From Bolinopsis microptera (taxonomy: Eukaryota > Ctenophora > Tentaculata > Lobata > Bolinopsidae), in contig NC_087084.1 in assembly GCF_026151205.1 (NCBI RefSeq), forward strand, positions 1,774,312 through 1,838,311: a stretch of 64,000 bases of DNA, written 5' to 3'. The notes beneath the pieces were generated by a model. That model was not told where the DNA came from and did no database searches. It saw nothing but the letters and a program-made list of their open reading frames with translations. The position numbers and the translations under genes are program-made. Shown piece by piece: positions 1 through 13,900 of the stretch (position 1 is the stretch's first letter; every line of letters starts with the position of its first letter).

Positions 1-415
1 TTACCTGGTTACCTGGTTACCTGGTTACCTGGTTACCTGGTTACCTGGTTACCTGGTTACCTGGTTACCTGGTTACCTGGTTACCTGGTTACCTGGTTAC
101 CTGGTTACCTGGTTACCTGGTTACCTGGTTACCTGGTTACCTGGTTACCTGGTTACCTGGTTACCTGGTTACCTGGTTACCTGGTTACATGGTTACCTGG
201 TTACCTGGTTACCTGGTTACCTGGTTACCTGGTTACCTGGTTACCTGGTTACCTGGTTACCTGGTTACCTGGTTACCTGGTTACCTGGTTACCTGGTTAC
301 CTGGTTACCTGGTTACCTGGTTACCTGGTTACCTGGTTACCTGGTTACCTGGTTACCTGGTTACCTGGTTACCTGGTTACCTGGTTACATGGTTACCTGG
401 TTACATGGTTACCTG
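1..415. repeat. 8-bp satellite (TTACCTGG)n upstream of the ABCA gene
   Basis: About 50 head-to-tail copies of TTACCTGG, with a few ACATGG variants near 187 and after 385. It continues past the left edge of the window. The same 8-mer forms the arrays in introns 9 and 11 (6826-6935 and 7582-8313), so one satellite family occupies at least three sites here. The open frames it creates (periodic VTWLPGYL) are a by-product of the repeat, not a gene. Confidence 0.97.
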
Positions 416-1119
416 AGTTGTTTAGAGTCACCCTTCAGACAAGCTGCCTCCCCAGACGCAACTTATCAAATGTCACGGTTACAAACCGTCCTGATCGTAG
501 TAATAGTATCGTACTCATTGTCCTTTATTATAATCTACCTTTCTTTATCAAACTTGCACTTTAGAGTTAGAAGCCATTAATAAGGTCTTATCAAATCATA
601 AGATAAGAGGTATCAAGATAAGAAGTATCATTTCTACTTTACTTTAACGAATTTCGTTGTTTTTCGCTTATCAATCTAGTAATCTCGTTTACGGCGTTTT
701 AACGGCTTTTTCTCTTTTTTAGAAAAGTGTTTTCGAAATTTGAAAGCTCTGCAAGTTAAATGATAATATATATATACTGCCGATTTTATTACATTTAGAG
801 TCTAAGAAACGTGTTAACATTTTGATTAATAAAATTCGGTGAACCTTCAATCTCTGTTGAATAAATTAGGGACTTGTTTTTCAGGGAGATCAGTAGTTCA
901 GTGAGTCTCTGCCGTTTCAACTGATTAAGGGAAAACGTTTAAATTACTTGCTTAGATTTGTTATTTGTGGTATCAATAAGGTGACACTTTGCCTGGGAAA
1001 TACTTAAGTACTTAGATTTGTATGTATGAAATTGATATTTGCTACTTTATTTTAAATTTTCTCATTTTTCTAAACCATAATTACTCATTTTTAACGTTTT
1101 TTATTTTCGTTAGCATCGT
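416..1119 (+). promoter_or_regulatory. Upstream / 5'UTR region of the ABCA gene
   Basis: AT-rich unique sequence between the satellite and the start codon. A TATA-like run (TAATATATATATAC) lies at 764-777. An in-frame TAG sits three codons upstream of the ATG at 1120, which supports that ATG as the start. No coding frame of note is seen. Whether a non-coding first exon lies here or further left cannot be told from sequence alone. Confidence 0.35.
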
Positions 1120-1927
1120 ATGAGATTCATACAAATAAAACTACTATTGTGGAAAAATGCTATCTTGATCAAGAGAAAACCAGTAAGTGAAGTTTCAATT
1201 AAAAATTTCTTTTTTTACCATAACTTTAAAAGGAAGAATTTTAGGGTGTTTTGTTGTAGACAAGAAGATGGAAGGAAAAAGATCCAGCTGAGGTCAGGTC
1301 AAAAAGTGATGAAAAACTAAATAGAAAATATCTGTTGCTAGTGTCCTAGATTTCAGTCAGCCATTAAATAATAACAAATAACTTGTATTTCAGTGGGTGA
1401 CTCTATTGCAGATACCCAATAAATAATAACAAATAACTTGTATTTCAGTGGGTGACTCTATTGCAGATACCCATTAAATAATAACAAATAACTTGTATTT
1501 CAGTGGGTGACTCTGTTGCAGATACCCATTAAATAATAACAAATAACTTGTATTTCAGTGGGTGACTCTATTGCAGATACCCAATAAATAATAACAAATA
1601 ACTTGTATTTCAGTGGGTGACTCTATTTCAGGCACCCATTAAATAATAACAAATAACTTGTATTTCAGTGGGTGACTCTATTTCAGGCACCCATTAAATA
1701 ATAACAAATAACTTGTATTTCAGTGGGTGACTCTATTTCAGGCACCCATTAAATAATAACAAATAACTTGTATTTCAGTGGGTGACTCTATTTCAGGCAC
1801 CCATTAAATAATAACAAATAACTTGTATTTCAGTGGGTGACTCTATTGCAGATCCTCCTACCTTTGGTCCTTTTCCTCGTCCTACTCGCAGTGCGACTAA
1901 AGCTGCCTCCTGTCAATGTTTCAGATA
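1120..1927 (+). CDS. ABCA: ABCA exons 1-2: N-terminus and TM1
   Basis: Exon 1 is 1120-1182 (phase 0, donor GTAAGT) and exon 2 is 1852-1927. Residues 8-13 read LLLWKN, the conserved start of ABCA proteins; the xLxxKN pattern is described in the family as a post-Golgi sorting signal. It is followed by a basic stretch (KRKP), and exon 2 opens with TM1 ([16 protein letters not shown], residues 22-37). The intron between them is occupied by nine copies of a 55-bp repeat that contains the exon 2 acceptor. Confidence 0.93.
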
Positions 1928-4900
1928 GTAAGTTGTATATTAATCTAATAACTTAATTTCCTAACCAAGCGGTATAATCTATTAATTTTTCATAGTAATT
2001 TAGTATAGGTGGAAACTGGATAATGTTTTGCGCAATAAATCACTTGGTCAGTTGGTAAAATATTTTGCTTTAAAATAATATTTTAAAGCAATTTCAGATA
2101 ACATTCTTATCTTTAAAAAGTCAAAACTCACCCTCACCCCCTCTAACTCACCCTCACTCCCTCTAACTCACCCTCACCCCCTCTAACTCACCCTCACTCC
2201 CTCTAACTCACCCTCACTCCCTCTAACTCACCCTCACTCCCTCTAACTCACCCTCACTCCCTCTAACTCACCCTCACTCCCTCTAACTCACCCTCACTCC
2301 CTCTAACTCACCCTCACTCCCTCTAACTCACCCTCACTCCCTCTAACTCACCCTCACTCCCTCTAACTCACCCTCACTCCCTCTAACTCACCCTCACTCC
2401 CTCTAACTCACCCTCACTCCCTCTAACTCACCCTCACTCCCTCTAACTCACCCTCACTCCCTCTAACTCACCCTCACTCCCTCTAACTCACCCTCACTCC
2501 CTCTAACTCACCCTCACTCCCTCTAACTCACCCTCACTCCCTCTAACTCACCCTCACTCCCTCTAACTCACCCTCACTCCCTCTAACTCACCCTCACTCC
2601 CTCTAACTCACCCTCACTCCCTCTAACTCACCCTCACTCCCTCTAACTCACCCTCACTCCCTCTTACCCTCTAACTCACCCTCCCTCCCTCTAACTCACC
2701 CTCACTACCTCTAACACACCCTCAGAGTACTACTACGCGAAGCCGATGCCCTCAGCAGGATACGTCCCCTTTATACAGTCCCTGATGTGTGACCCAATTA
2801 GTGGCCGACCTGAGATCAGACTGGAGCATGCGTCACCGTACAAAAAGTACTCTGGAGCTAGGTTAGTGTTGTAGTGACGTCACGTGGTGTTGCAGTGACG
2901 TCACATTGTGTTGCAGTGACGTCACGTGGTGTTGCAGTGACGTCACATGGTGTTGTAATGACGTCAAGTAGTGTTGTGGTTTTATAACTCAGCTAGATTT
3001 TGGTGACGTCAAGTTATATTAATAGTAACATCATGCTAAGTACTGCTAATTCCCCTAATGTTTGCAGCATATACCCGATGCTAATTAGTGCTAATTCCCC
3101 TAATGTTTGCAGCTCATTCCCCCAATGTTTGCAGCATATACCTGATGCTAATTAATGCTAATTCCCCCAATGTTTGCAGCATATACCCGATGCTAATTAG
3201 TGCTAATTACCCTAATGTTTGCAGCATATACCCGATGCTAATTAGTGCTAATTAGTGCTAATTACCATAATGTTTGCAGCATATACCCGATGCTAATTAG
3301 TGCTAATTCCCCTAATGTTTGCAGCATATACCCGATGCTAATTAGTGTTAATTGCCCTAATGTTTGCAGCATATACCCGATGCTAATTAGTGCTAATTCC
3401 CCCAATGTTTGCAGCATATACCCGATGCTAAGTACTGTTAATTAGTGCTAATTCCCCTAATGTTTGCAGCATATACCCGATGCTAAGTACTGCTAATTAG
3501 TGCTAATTCCCTCAATGTTTGCAGCATATACCCGATGCTAATTAGTGCTAATTCCCCTAATGTTTGCAGCATATACCCGATGCTAATTTCCCCTAATGTT
3601 TGCAGCATGCATATACCCGATGCTAAGTACTGCTGATTAGTGCTAATTCCCCTAATGTTTGCAGCATATACCCGATGCTAAGTACTGCTAATTAGTGCTA
3701 ATTCCCCCAATGTTTGCAGCATATACCCGATGATATCCCTGATAGACGCAACAGTACAGCTAACTGATACTTACTCCTTACTCACTGAGTATCACACTAC
3801 AATGCTTAAAGACATGTTCAACATTACTGATACGGACGATGTTGAGGCTGTGAAGGTTGGTGGAAATTAATTACTGATTCGGGTGTTTTCCAATTAGCAT
3901 ATTAATTTTTTATGGAGCTCAATGCTTAGTGACGTTTCTTAATTCTTGGTGGGATGTAACATAATTTGTTGATCCTTGGAGAATAGAGACTATTATGGGC
4001 TAATTAGCATCCAATTAGCTTCCAATTAGCATCCAATTGATCATAGCTAAATAGATAGCTATAAATAGATAGCTAAAAAATGGATTTAGGCAGGCGGTGA
4101 GACGACCTACTTTAAAATGAACTAACCAGGATATATTTCAGGAGGGAATAGCTCGGTCGTGGGAGAATGTTGTTGACAACTCTTCTGGTCTGATACCAGC
4201 CTCATTTACCAATTCATCAGGTTAGTGATATATCCATAGTAGGATCACGATTAAGATGACTAATGCATGTATGTTAATCCAATGTTGGAGATGATGTAGT
4301 ATTATCATTTATTGATTGTAATGTTAAGGTGAGTGCTATATCTCTACCTTTTCGGACGTAATATGACCGGACATTTCGTGAACGGACACAATTTTGAGTG
4401 GACATTTTGAGTGGACATTAAAATGAACACTAGGGCCTCCAGCGTCCAATTAATGTCCGTCCAAATAAAGTCCGATAAGGTATATACCTTTATATTTTTG
4501 TATGTGAATTAGATGAATCATTTATAATTTATAATATATTATTCTAAAACCTCCCCCAGATCCCCTTTTACCGGTGTATAAGCTTTACAAGAGAGACCTG
4601 GCGTCCATGTTAACTGCACCTTACGATGAAGTAGAACCACACGAGGTAATGTAACGTTATCTTATCAGGTGCAGGCAAATTATTTAGTGTAAATTAGTTT
4701 AGAGAGGCCTCTAAATATTTACAGGGATTCGGGATAAAGATAACGGAACGCTTGCTTAATCATTTTATTAATTCGTTAATTTCGGCAACAAAAATAAAAC
4801 CAACACTGAAAAGTTTCCTCCCAACAGCTTGTAGACGAAGTATACCCAGATCCGACAGATGAAATCCCTATTTACAAAGATCTGAAAAACAAAGCCTCAG

Positions 4901-7900
4901 CCCTTGACCCTATGCAAGGTTGTTAGATTTGTATTTTTATTAATACGTTATTAAAAGTACTACCTTATCGGTCATGATTATCACGGACATTACTTTCACG
5001 CTGAAGACCTTAGCGTGAATAATTAAGTTCGTGAAAATAATGTCTGTGGCATTAAGGTCCGTGAATAATAAAGTCCGGTGATTATTTCCATTAATTTTAA
5101 TGTGTGTGTCCCTACATATGCAGAAATTATGTGTAGCCGATTACTATATTAGTTTATTAGTGTACTAAAACAAATATAATCACTCCTCAGTCACATTCTA
5201 GAGTTCAGAAAAAGAGTAAAACACTTATTAAAAATTACCAAACATTTTTACAATTTTTGGACATTTTTGGGCGGTCATGAGCGTGAATAATTATGTCCGT
5301 AAAAAATTTGGTCCTTGAAAAACTTTTCTGTGACAATTATGTCCGATAAGGGATAAAAATGTATTTATCATGTGGAGTGAGTGTGACATATTTTCGATCA
5401 AAGATATTTCTAAAAAATATATAAAAGCTAATTAAAATTAGACGTATTTAACAACCTTGGCCCTCTGTCAGTCCTTGATCCTTTGACAGCTCAAGCAGCC
5501 CTCAAGAAAATGTTAAGCGGAAACGTGGACAAGGAGACGGCATACAAAGCGGAAAATAGTATGGAAATAATGATGAAGGAGTATTTTAAACACAAATATG
5601 TAAATAAAGGAAGTCACAGTGAGGTTTGTAACTAACTCCTACTTATTGATCACTTGTTAATCACTTGTTAATAACTTACTAATCACTAGTCAATCACTTG
5701 CTAATCAAGTTTTGTTAATCACTTGTTAATAACTTGTTAATCACTTGTTAATCACTTTTTAATCACTTTTTATTCACTTGTTAATCACTTGTTAATCACT
5801 TGTTAATCACTTGTTAATCACTTGTTAATCACTTTTTAATCACTTGTTAATCACTTGTTAATCACTTGTTAATCACTTGTTAATCACTTTTAAATCACTT
5901 GTTAATCACTTTTTAATCACTTGTTAATCACTTGTTAATCACTTTTAATCACTTGTTAATCACTTTTAATCACTTGTTAATCACTTGTTAATCACTTGTT
6001 AATCACTTGTTAATCACTTTTTGATCGCTTTTATGTGGTATTTTGGAGAATATTATATTGTTTAACTTAGTACTAGTTAATGTTGAACGTGGTTTTCACT
6101 TGCAAACTTTAAGAATCATCTCCGTTTAAGTTACATCATGGTATCATGTAATCATGAACTCGAATTACAAAGGACTCAAGTCTTTATATTTGTAAAGTGG
6201 TACCTTCAAAGAAATCAGAGTTGTTATAATTTATCCTGCATCACCGACACCTCATTCCCTCAGCTGTGAAAAATAAAATTGTTACCAATCCATTCACTAA
6301 CCATACACAAAAGTCAAAAGCTCGGCCCGTGAGAATAGGGGTATTTCTAATTTGGGGTATTTGTAACTAACAGTGGGTTTTGTGAGGGAGTGAAAAGCAA
6401 AATTTATGTTTTAAAAGTCGCAAAAGAGCCCAAAATTTTAAGGTATGAGCAATTCGTAACCGTTTCCAAAAAAATACTTAATTTAATATTATTGTTTCCG
6501 AAGTTCAACTTGAGATTTCATAAGGTACTGATCCAACTATTCAGCGTGGATAAAGAAAGTATCATTTAGAATTAGTTTAACATCACTTAAGAATTAGAAA
6601 CATTTCCCGAGAGAAACTTGAGGGACGATTTAGTTAGACTTAAGAAACCATTGCTTTGAATCTTTACTAATAGTAATTAATTAATTAGTTAATTGATAGT
6701 AATTGTTATTTTCTCAGAGTATTCACACAGACAAATTGCAGCAGTACTTGTGTAATGACCCAGCACTCAAATCAGACCAGGATATCCAGTATATGTGCCG
6801 TATTATGGCCCACAAGGGAAAGTGAGTAACCAGGTAACCAGGTAACCAGGTAACCAGGTAACCAGGTAACCAGGTAACCAGGTAACCAGGTAACCAGGTA
6901 ACCATGTAACCAGGTAACCATGTAACCAGGTAACCAGGATATCCAGTACATGTACCGTATTATGGCCCACAAAGGAAAGTGAGTCCTAATCTGTTGCAGT
7001 ATAAAACTGTATAATTCCAGTGTCATCAGCATCAGTATTCTCAATTTGAAAGTGCTTCAATTAGCTTGAATTTGGAGAGGATGATATTTCTACTGCTCTG
7101 AAACGACACATTCTGACTAATTTCCATTTAGAACTAGCCTGCAGTCCCTGGACCTGGACCTGCTCTCAATGGAAGTGATGGTAGCCAGTCAGGGAATTAA
7201 CGAAAAAACAAAGATGGTCAAGTTTGATTTACAGGCTCTGAAACTCTCTAACAAGACCCGTTACATTCAGGTTTTTTATTTTGATTAATTCATTAGCTTA
7301 ATATGATAATACAAATACTTTGCGATTCTTGAAGCTGACAGAACACTAACGTATTTATTGATAAAATTTCAAAATCGTATGAAATAAGATGTTATTCTAA
7401 ACTCACTGCAGGGTATGTTGTGTGGTAGAGACCCTTCAGCAATAGACCCCACAGACGAAGAGACCAGGACTCTGGGAGTGAAGCTGAAGCTGTTATCTGA
7501 CTTCAAACACGCCAAGATAACCTTCTCTCCTGACACCCCTCCTGTCAGGAATATCATTACCAAGGTTAGTCTGTCTAACCCGGTTACCTGGTTACCTGGT
7601 TACCTGGTTACCTGGTTACCTGGTTACCTGGTTACCTGGTTACCTGGTTACCTGGTTACCTGGTTACCTGGTTACCTGGTTACCTGGTTACCTGGTTACC
7701 TGGTTACCTGGTTACCTGGTTACCTGGTTACCTGGTTACCTGGTTACCTGGTTACCTGGTTACCTGGTTACCTGGTTACCTGGTTACCTGGTTACCTGGT
7801 TACCTGGTTACCTGGTTACCTGGTTACCTGGTTACCTGGTTACCTGGTTACCTGGTTACCTGGTTACCTGGTTACCTGGTTACCTGGTTACCTGGTTACC

Positions 7901-10900
7901 TGGTTACCTGGTTACCTGGTTACCTGGTTACCTGGTTACCTGGTTACCTGGTTACCTGGTTACCTGGTTACCTGGTTACCTGGTTACCTGGTTACCTGGT
8001 TACCTGGTTACCTGGTTACCTGGTTACCTGGTTACCTGGTTACCTGGTTACCTGGTTACCTGGTTACCTGGTTACCTGGTTACCTGGTTACCTGGTTACC
8101 TGGTTACCTGGTTACCTGGTTACCTGGTTACCTGGTTACCTGGTTACCTGGTTACCTGGTTACCTGGTTACCTGGTTACCTGGTTACCTGGTTACCTGGT
8201 TACCTGGTTACCTGGTTACCTGGTTACCTGGTTACCTGGTTACCTGGTTACCTGGTTACCTGGTTACCTGGTTACCTGGTTACCTGGTTACCTGGTTACC
8301 TGGTTACCTGGTTACAAACACGCCAAAATAACCTTATCTCCTGACTCCCCTCCTGTCAGGAATATCATTACCAAGGTTAGTATAGACTTATAAATAATAT
8401 TGAGCTGTTTGCTCTGCGAGCTGGCATATCTACTGTAACCAGGCTAAAAGTTTCATAGTTAAAATCGCCAGGAAATCCCTCATACAGTCCGCTTTAGTTT
8501 GTTATCTTTACATACTGCCTCAACTAATCTACCATCAGTTATTGAGAACACTAATACTCACAATTCAAACTCCCAGATGAACGCTACATTCGAGACAGCA
8601 GTAAAGTTACGCAACTTTTCCGAGCATTGGGTGGTGAGTGCCCCGCTCGTGCAGCAGTGTCTACAGAGTGTCAATACGGAGAGTGTTACCTTGTTACTGG
8701 TTAGTTCGCCTAGTTACCTGGTTATCTGGTTATCTGGTTACTTAGTTACCTTGTTACTTAGTTACCTAGTTACCAGTGTTTCTCTACCTGAAGTACAATT
8801 GTCATTGAAGAATGTTATAAGGTTAAAACCTGAAATCAAATTCGCTATCCAACTCAAAGTTATAACTCAAGAATCAAGAAGCGACCATTCCCAGCTCCTA
8901 GATCGAATAACTGATTGTTACCTAGAGAACCCTTTAGTGGTCCCTAGTTACTTACTAGTTACTTACCAGTTACTTACCTAGTAACCTAGTTACATTATTA
9001 CATTCCCAGCTCCTAGATCGAGTAACTGATTGCTACCTAGAGAACCCTTTAGTGGTCCCTAGTTACTTACTAGTTACTTACCAGTTACTTACCTAGTAAC
9101 CTAGTTACATTATTACATTCCCAGCTCCTAGATCGAGTAACTGATTGCTACCTAGAGAACCCTTTAGTGGTCCCTGAGGAGCTACAGCCTTGGTTCAACA
9201 AGTTCACCCGGCAACAGAGAGCTCTCAGGAACATACTCAAAGTTAGAACCTTATTTTTAGTGGGAGAGTCAGCTGCAGGTCATAGACTATTTTTCTGTCA
9301 GCTCGACTTATATTTTCACAGTGTTTTATATCTGTGATTTATGTAAAATACATCACTGCTAAGTGATAAAATTTACATCACTGCTAAGTGATATAATGTA
9401 AGTTACTGTTATAATGTAGGTTGAGATCTGTTCCGCAACTTAAAATTGCACTTTTTGTCGGATCCTAAATCTTTGGTACGTTTTTTTTGCCCAAATTTCC
9501 CATGTAAAATGTAAATAGTATCATGTTTGGCAACGCTCCAAGTTTCCGGATTAAACTAATATCACGTGACCGTTTATCAGGTGGTACAAGCGTTTTATGA
9601 GACTGGCAGCAGCTCTGGCAGCTTCGCTAACTCCCTACTAGAACTACACCCAGTGTTGCAGACTGTCGTGTCTACTAACCAACTCAGCAGTGATATCAAC
9701 CTCATTACTGGTCAGTTTACCTAGTTACCTAGTTACTTACCTAGTTACCTAGTTACCTTATTACTGGTCAATTTACCTAGTTACCTATTTACTTACCTAG
9801 TTACCTAGTTACCTAGTTACTTACCTAGTTACCTAGTTACCTTGTTACTGGTCAGTTTACCTAGTTACCTAGTTACTTACCTAGTTACCTACTTACCTTG
9901 TTACATATTTACTTACCTAGTGACAGTCCTGCTGCAGGACCGTCTGAAGGACGAACTGGTGAATTACTAATTAATCATGATTTTAATAATTTCAGATCAC
10001 CTCAAGCTCTATATCCACCACACAAACGATATAGACTTTGATGTTTTCGTCCCTTTCAACGACACAACAGTGATGGAACAGGTCGGCGAGCTTATGTTAT
10101 TGTAGCTTGTTACCTAGTTACTTACCTAGTGACCTAGTTACCTAGTTACCTTATTACTTATGTATATACAGATTATGTTCATGTAGCTTGGTTTATTAAA
10201 TATCTATCACGTGATAGATCTAAATAATTGCCGGTGAGTGGCTAACAATTATCGCTAAAAGTAATTTAATTGTTATTTCAGTGGATAAAAGCGAGTGAAT
10301 CTGTAGTTTGGGCTGGCATAGTGTTTACAAATGTAAACTCTACCCTTCCTCCTCATATTAGATATACGCTACGCATGAACGGTTAGTAACCAGGGTAACC
10401 AGGGTAACCAGGGTAACTCTACCCTTCCTCCTCATATTAGATATACGCTACGCATGAACGGTTAGTAAACTCTACCCTTCCTCCTCATATTAGATATACG
10501 CTACGCATGAACGGTTAGTAACCAGGGTAACCAGGGTAACTCTACCCTTCCTCCTCATATTAGATATACGCTACGCATGAACGGTTAGTAACCAGGGTAA
10601 CCAGGGTAACTCCACCCTTCCTCCTCATATTAGATATACGCTACGCATGAACGGTTAGTAACCAGGGTAACCAAGGTAACCAGGGTAACTCTACCCTTCC
10701 TCCTCATATTAGATATACGCTACGCATGAACGGTTAGTAACCAGGGTAACCAGGGTAACTCCACCCTTCCTCCTCATATTAGATATACGCTACGCATGAA
10801 CGGTTAGTAACCAGGGTAACCAGGGTAACTCCACCCTTCCTCCTCATATTAGATATACGCTACGCATGAACGGTTAGTAACCAGGGTAACCAGGGTAACT

Positions 10901-13900
10901 CCACCCTTCCTCCTCATATTAGATATACGCTGCGCATGAACGGTTAGTAACCAGGGTAACCAGGGTAACCAGGGTAACTCTACCCTTCCTCCTCATATTA
11001 GATATACACTGCGCATGAACGGTTAGTAACCAGGGTAACCAGGGTAACCAGGGTAACTCTACCCTTCCTCCTCATATTAGATATACGCTGCGCATGAACG
11101 GTTAGTAACCAGGGTAACCAGGGTAACCAGGGTAACTCTACCCTTCCTCCTCATATTAGATATACGCTACGCATGAACGGTTAGTAACCAGGGTAACCAG
11201 GGTAACCAGGGTAACTCTACCCTTCCTCCTCATATTAGATATACGCTACGCATGAACGGTTAGTAACCAGGGTAACCAGGGTAACTCTACCCTTCCTCCT
11301 CATATTAAATATACGCTACGCATGAACGGTTAGTTACCAGGGTAACCAGGGTAACTCCACCCTTCCTCCTCATATTAAATATACGCTACGCATGAACGGT
11401 TAGTTACCAGGGTAACTCTACCCTTCCTCCTCATATTAGATATACGCTACGCATGAACGGTTAGTTACCAGGGTAACCAGGTAACCAGGGTAACTCTACC
11501 CTTCCTCCTCATATTAGATATACGCTACGCATGAACGGTTAGTAACCAGGGTAACCAAGGTAACCAGGGTAACTCTACCCTTCCTCCTCATATTAGATAT
11601 ACGCTACGCATGAACGGTTAGTAACCAGGGTAACCAGGGTAACCAGGGTAACTCTACCCTTCCTCCTCATATTAGATATACGCTACGCATGAACGGTTAG
11701 TAACCAGGGTAACCAGGGTAACCAGGGTAACTCTACCCTTCCTCCTCATATTAGATATACGCTACGCATGAACGGTTAGTAACCAGGGTAACCAGGGTAA
11801 CTCTACCCTTCCTCCTCATATTAGATATACGCTACGCATGAACGGTTAGTAACCAGGGTGACCAGGGTAACCAGGGTAACTCTACCCTTCCTTCTCATAT
11901 TAGATATACGCTACGCATGAACGGTTAGTAACCAGGGTAACCAGGGTAACCAGGGTAACCAGGGTAACTCTACCCTTCCTCCTCATATTAGATATACGCT
12001 ACGCATGAACGGTTAGTAACCAGGGTGACCAGGGTAACCAGGGTAACTCTACCCTTCCTCCTCATATTAGATATACGCTACGCATGAACGGTTAGTAACC
12101 AGGGTGACCAGGGTAACCAGGGTAACTCTACCCTTCCTCCTCATATTAGATATACGCTACGCATGAACGGTTAGTAACCAGGGTAACCAGGGTAACCAGG
12201 GTAACTCTACCCTTCCTCCTCATATTAGATATACGCTACGCATGAACGGTTAGTAACCAGGGTAACCAGGGTAACCAGGGTAACTCTACCCTTCCTCCTC
12301 ATATTAGATATACGCTACGCATGAACGGTTAGTAACCAGGGTAACCAGGTAACCAGGGTAACTCTACCCTTCCTCCTCATATTAGATATACGCTACGCAT
12401 GAACGGTTAGTAACCAGGGTAACCAGGGTAACCAGGGTAACTCAACCCTTCCTCCTCATATTAGATATACGCTACGCATGAACGGTTAGTTACCAGGGTA
12501 ACCAGGGTAACTCAACCCTTCCTCCTCATATTAGATATACGCTACGCATGAACGGTTAGTAACCAGGGTAACCAGGGTAACTCTACCCTTCCTCCTCATA
12601 TTAGATATACGCTACGCATGAACGGTTAGTACCAGGGTAACCAGGGTAACCAGGGTAACTCTACCCTTCCTCCTCATATTAAATATACGCTACGCATGAA
12701 CGGTTAGTAACCAGGGTAACCAGGTAACCAGGGTAACTCTACCCTTCCTCCTCATATTAGATATACGCTACGCATGAACGGTTAGTAACCAGGGTAACCA
12801 GGGTAACTCCACCCTTCCTCCTCATATTAGATATACGCTACGCATGAACGGTTAGTTACCAGGGTAACCAGGGTAACCAGGGTAACTCTACCCTTCCTCC
12901 TCATATTAGATATACGCTACGCATGAACGGTTAGTAACCAGGGTAACCAGGGTAACTCTACCCTTCCTCCTCATATTAGATATACGCTACGCATGAACGG
13001 TTAGTAACCAGGGGTAACCAGGGTAACTCCACCCTTCCTCCTCATATTAGATATACGCTACGCATGAACGGTTAGTAAACTCTACCTTCCTCCTCATATT
13101 AGATATACGCTACGCATGAACGGTTAGTAACCAGGGTAACTCTACCCTTCCTCCTCATATTAGATATACGCTACGCATGAACGGTTAGTTACCAGGGTAA
13201 CCAGGGTAACCAGGTAACTCTACCCTTCCTCCTCATATTAGATATACGCTACGCATGAACGGTTAGTAACCAGGGTAACCAGGGTAACTCTACCCTTCCT
13301 CCTCATATTAGATATACGCTACGCATGAACGGTTAGTAACCAGGGTAACCAGGGTAACCAGGGTAACTCTACCCTTCCTCCTCATATTAGATATACGCTA
13401 CGCATGAACGGTTAGTAACCAGGGTAACCAGGGTAACCAGGGTAACTCTACCCTTCCTCCTCATATTAGATATACGCTACGCATGAACGGTTAGTAACCA
13501 GGGTAACCAGGGTAACGTCTACCCTTCCTCCTCATATTAGATATACGCTACGCATGAACGGTTAGTAACCAGGGTAACCAGGGTAACCAGGGTAACTCTA
13601 CCCTTCCTCCTCATATTAAATATACGCTACGCATGAACGGTTAGTTACCAGGGTAACCAGGTAACTCTACCCTTCCTCCTCATATTAGATATACGCTACG
13701 CATGAACGGTTAGTTACCAGGGTAACCAGGGTAACCAGGGTAACTCTACCCTTCCTCCTCATATTAGATATACGCTACGCATGAACGGTTAGTAACCAGG
13801 GTAACCAGGGTAACCAGGGTAACTCTACCCTTCCTCCTCATATTAAATATACGCTACGCATGAACGGTTAGTTACCAGGGTAACCAGGGTAACTCTACCC

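Noticed and set aside
7415-8344. Long open frame of about 300 codons with periodic VTWLPGYL peptides
   Set aside because: Only the first 50 codons are real (ABCA exon 11); the rest is readthrough of the 8-bp satellite past a good donor.
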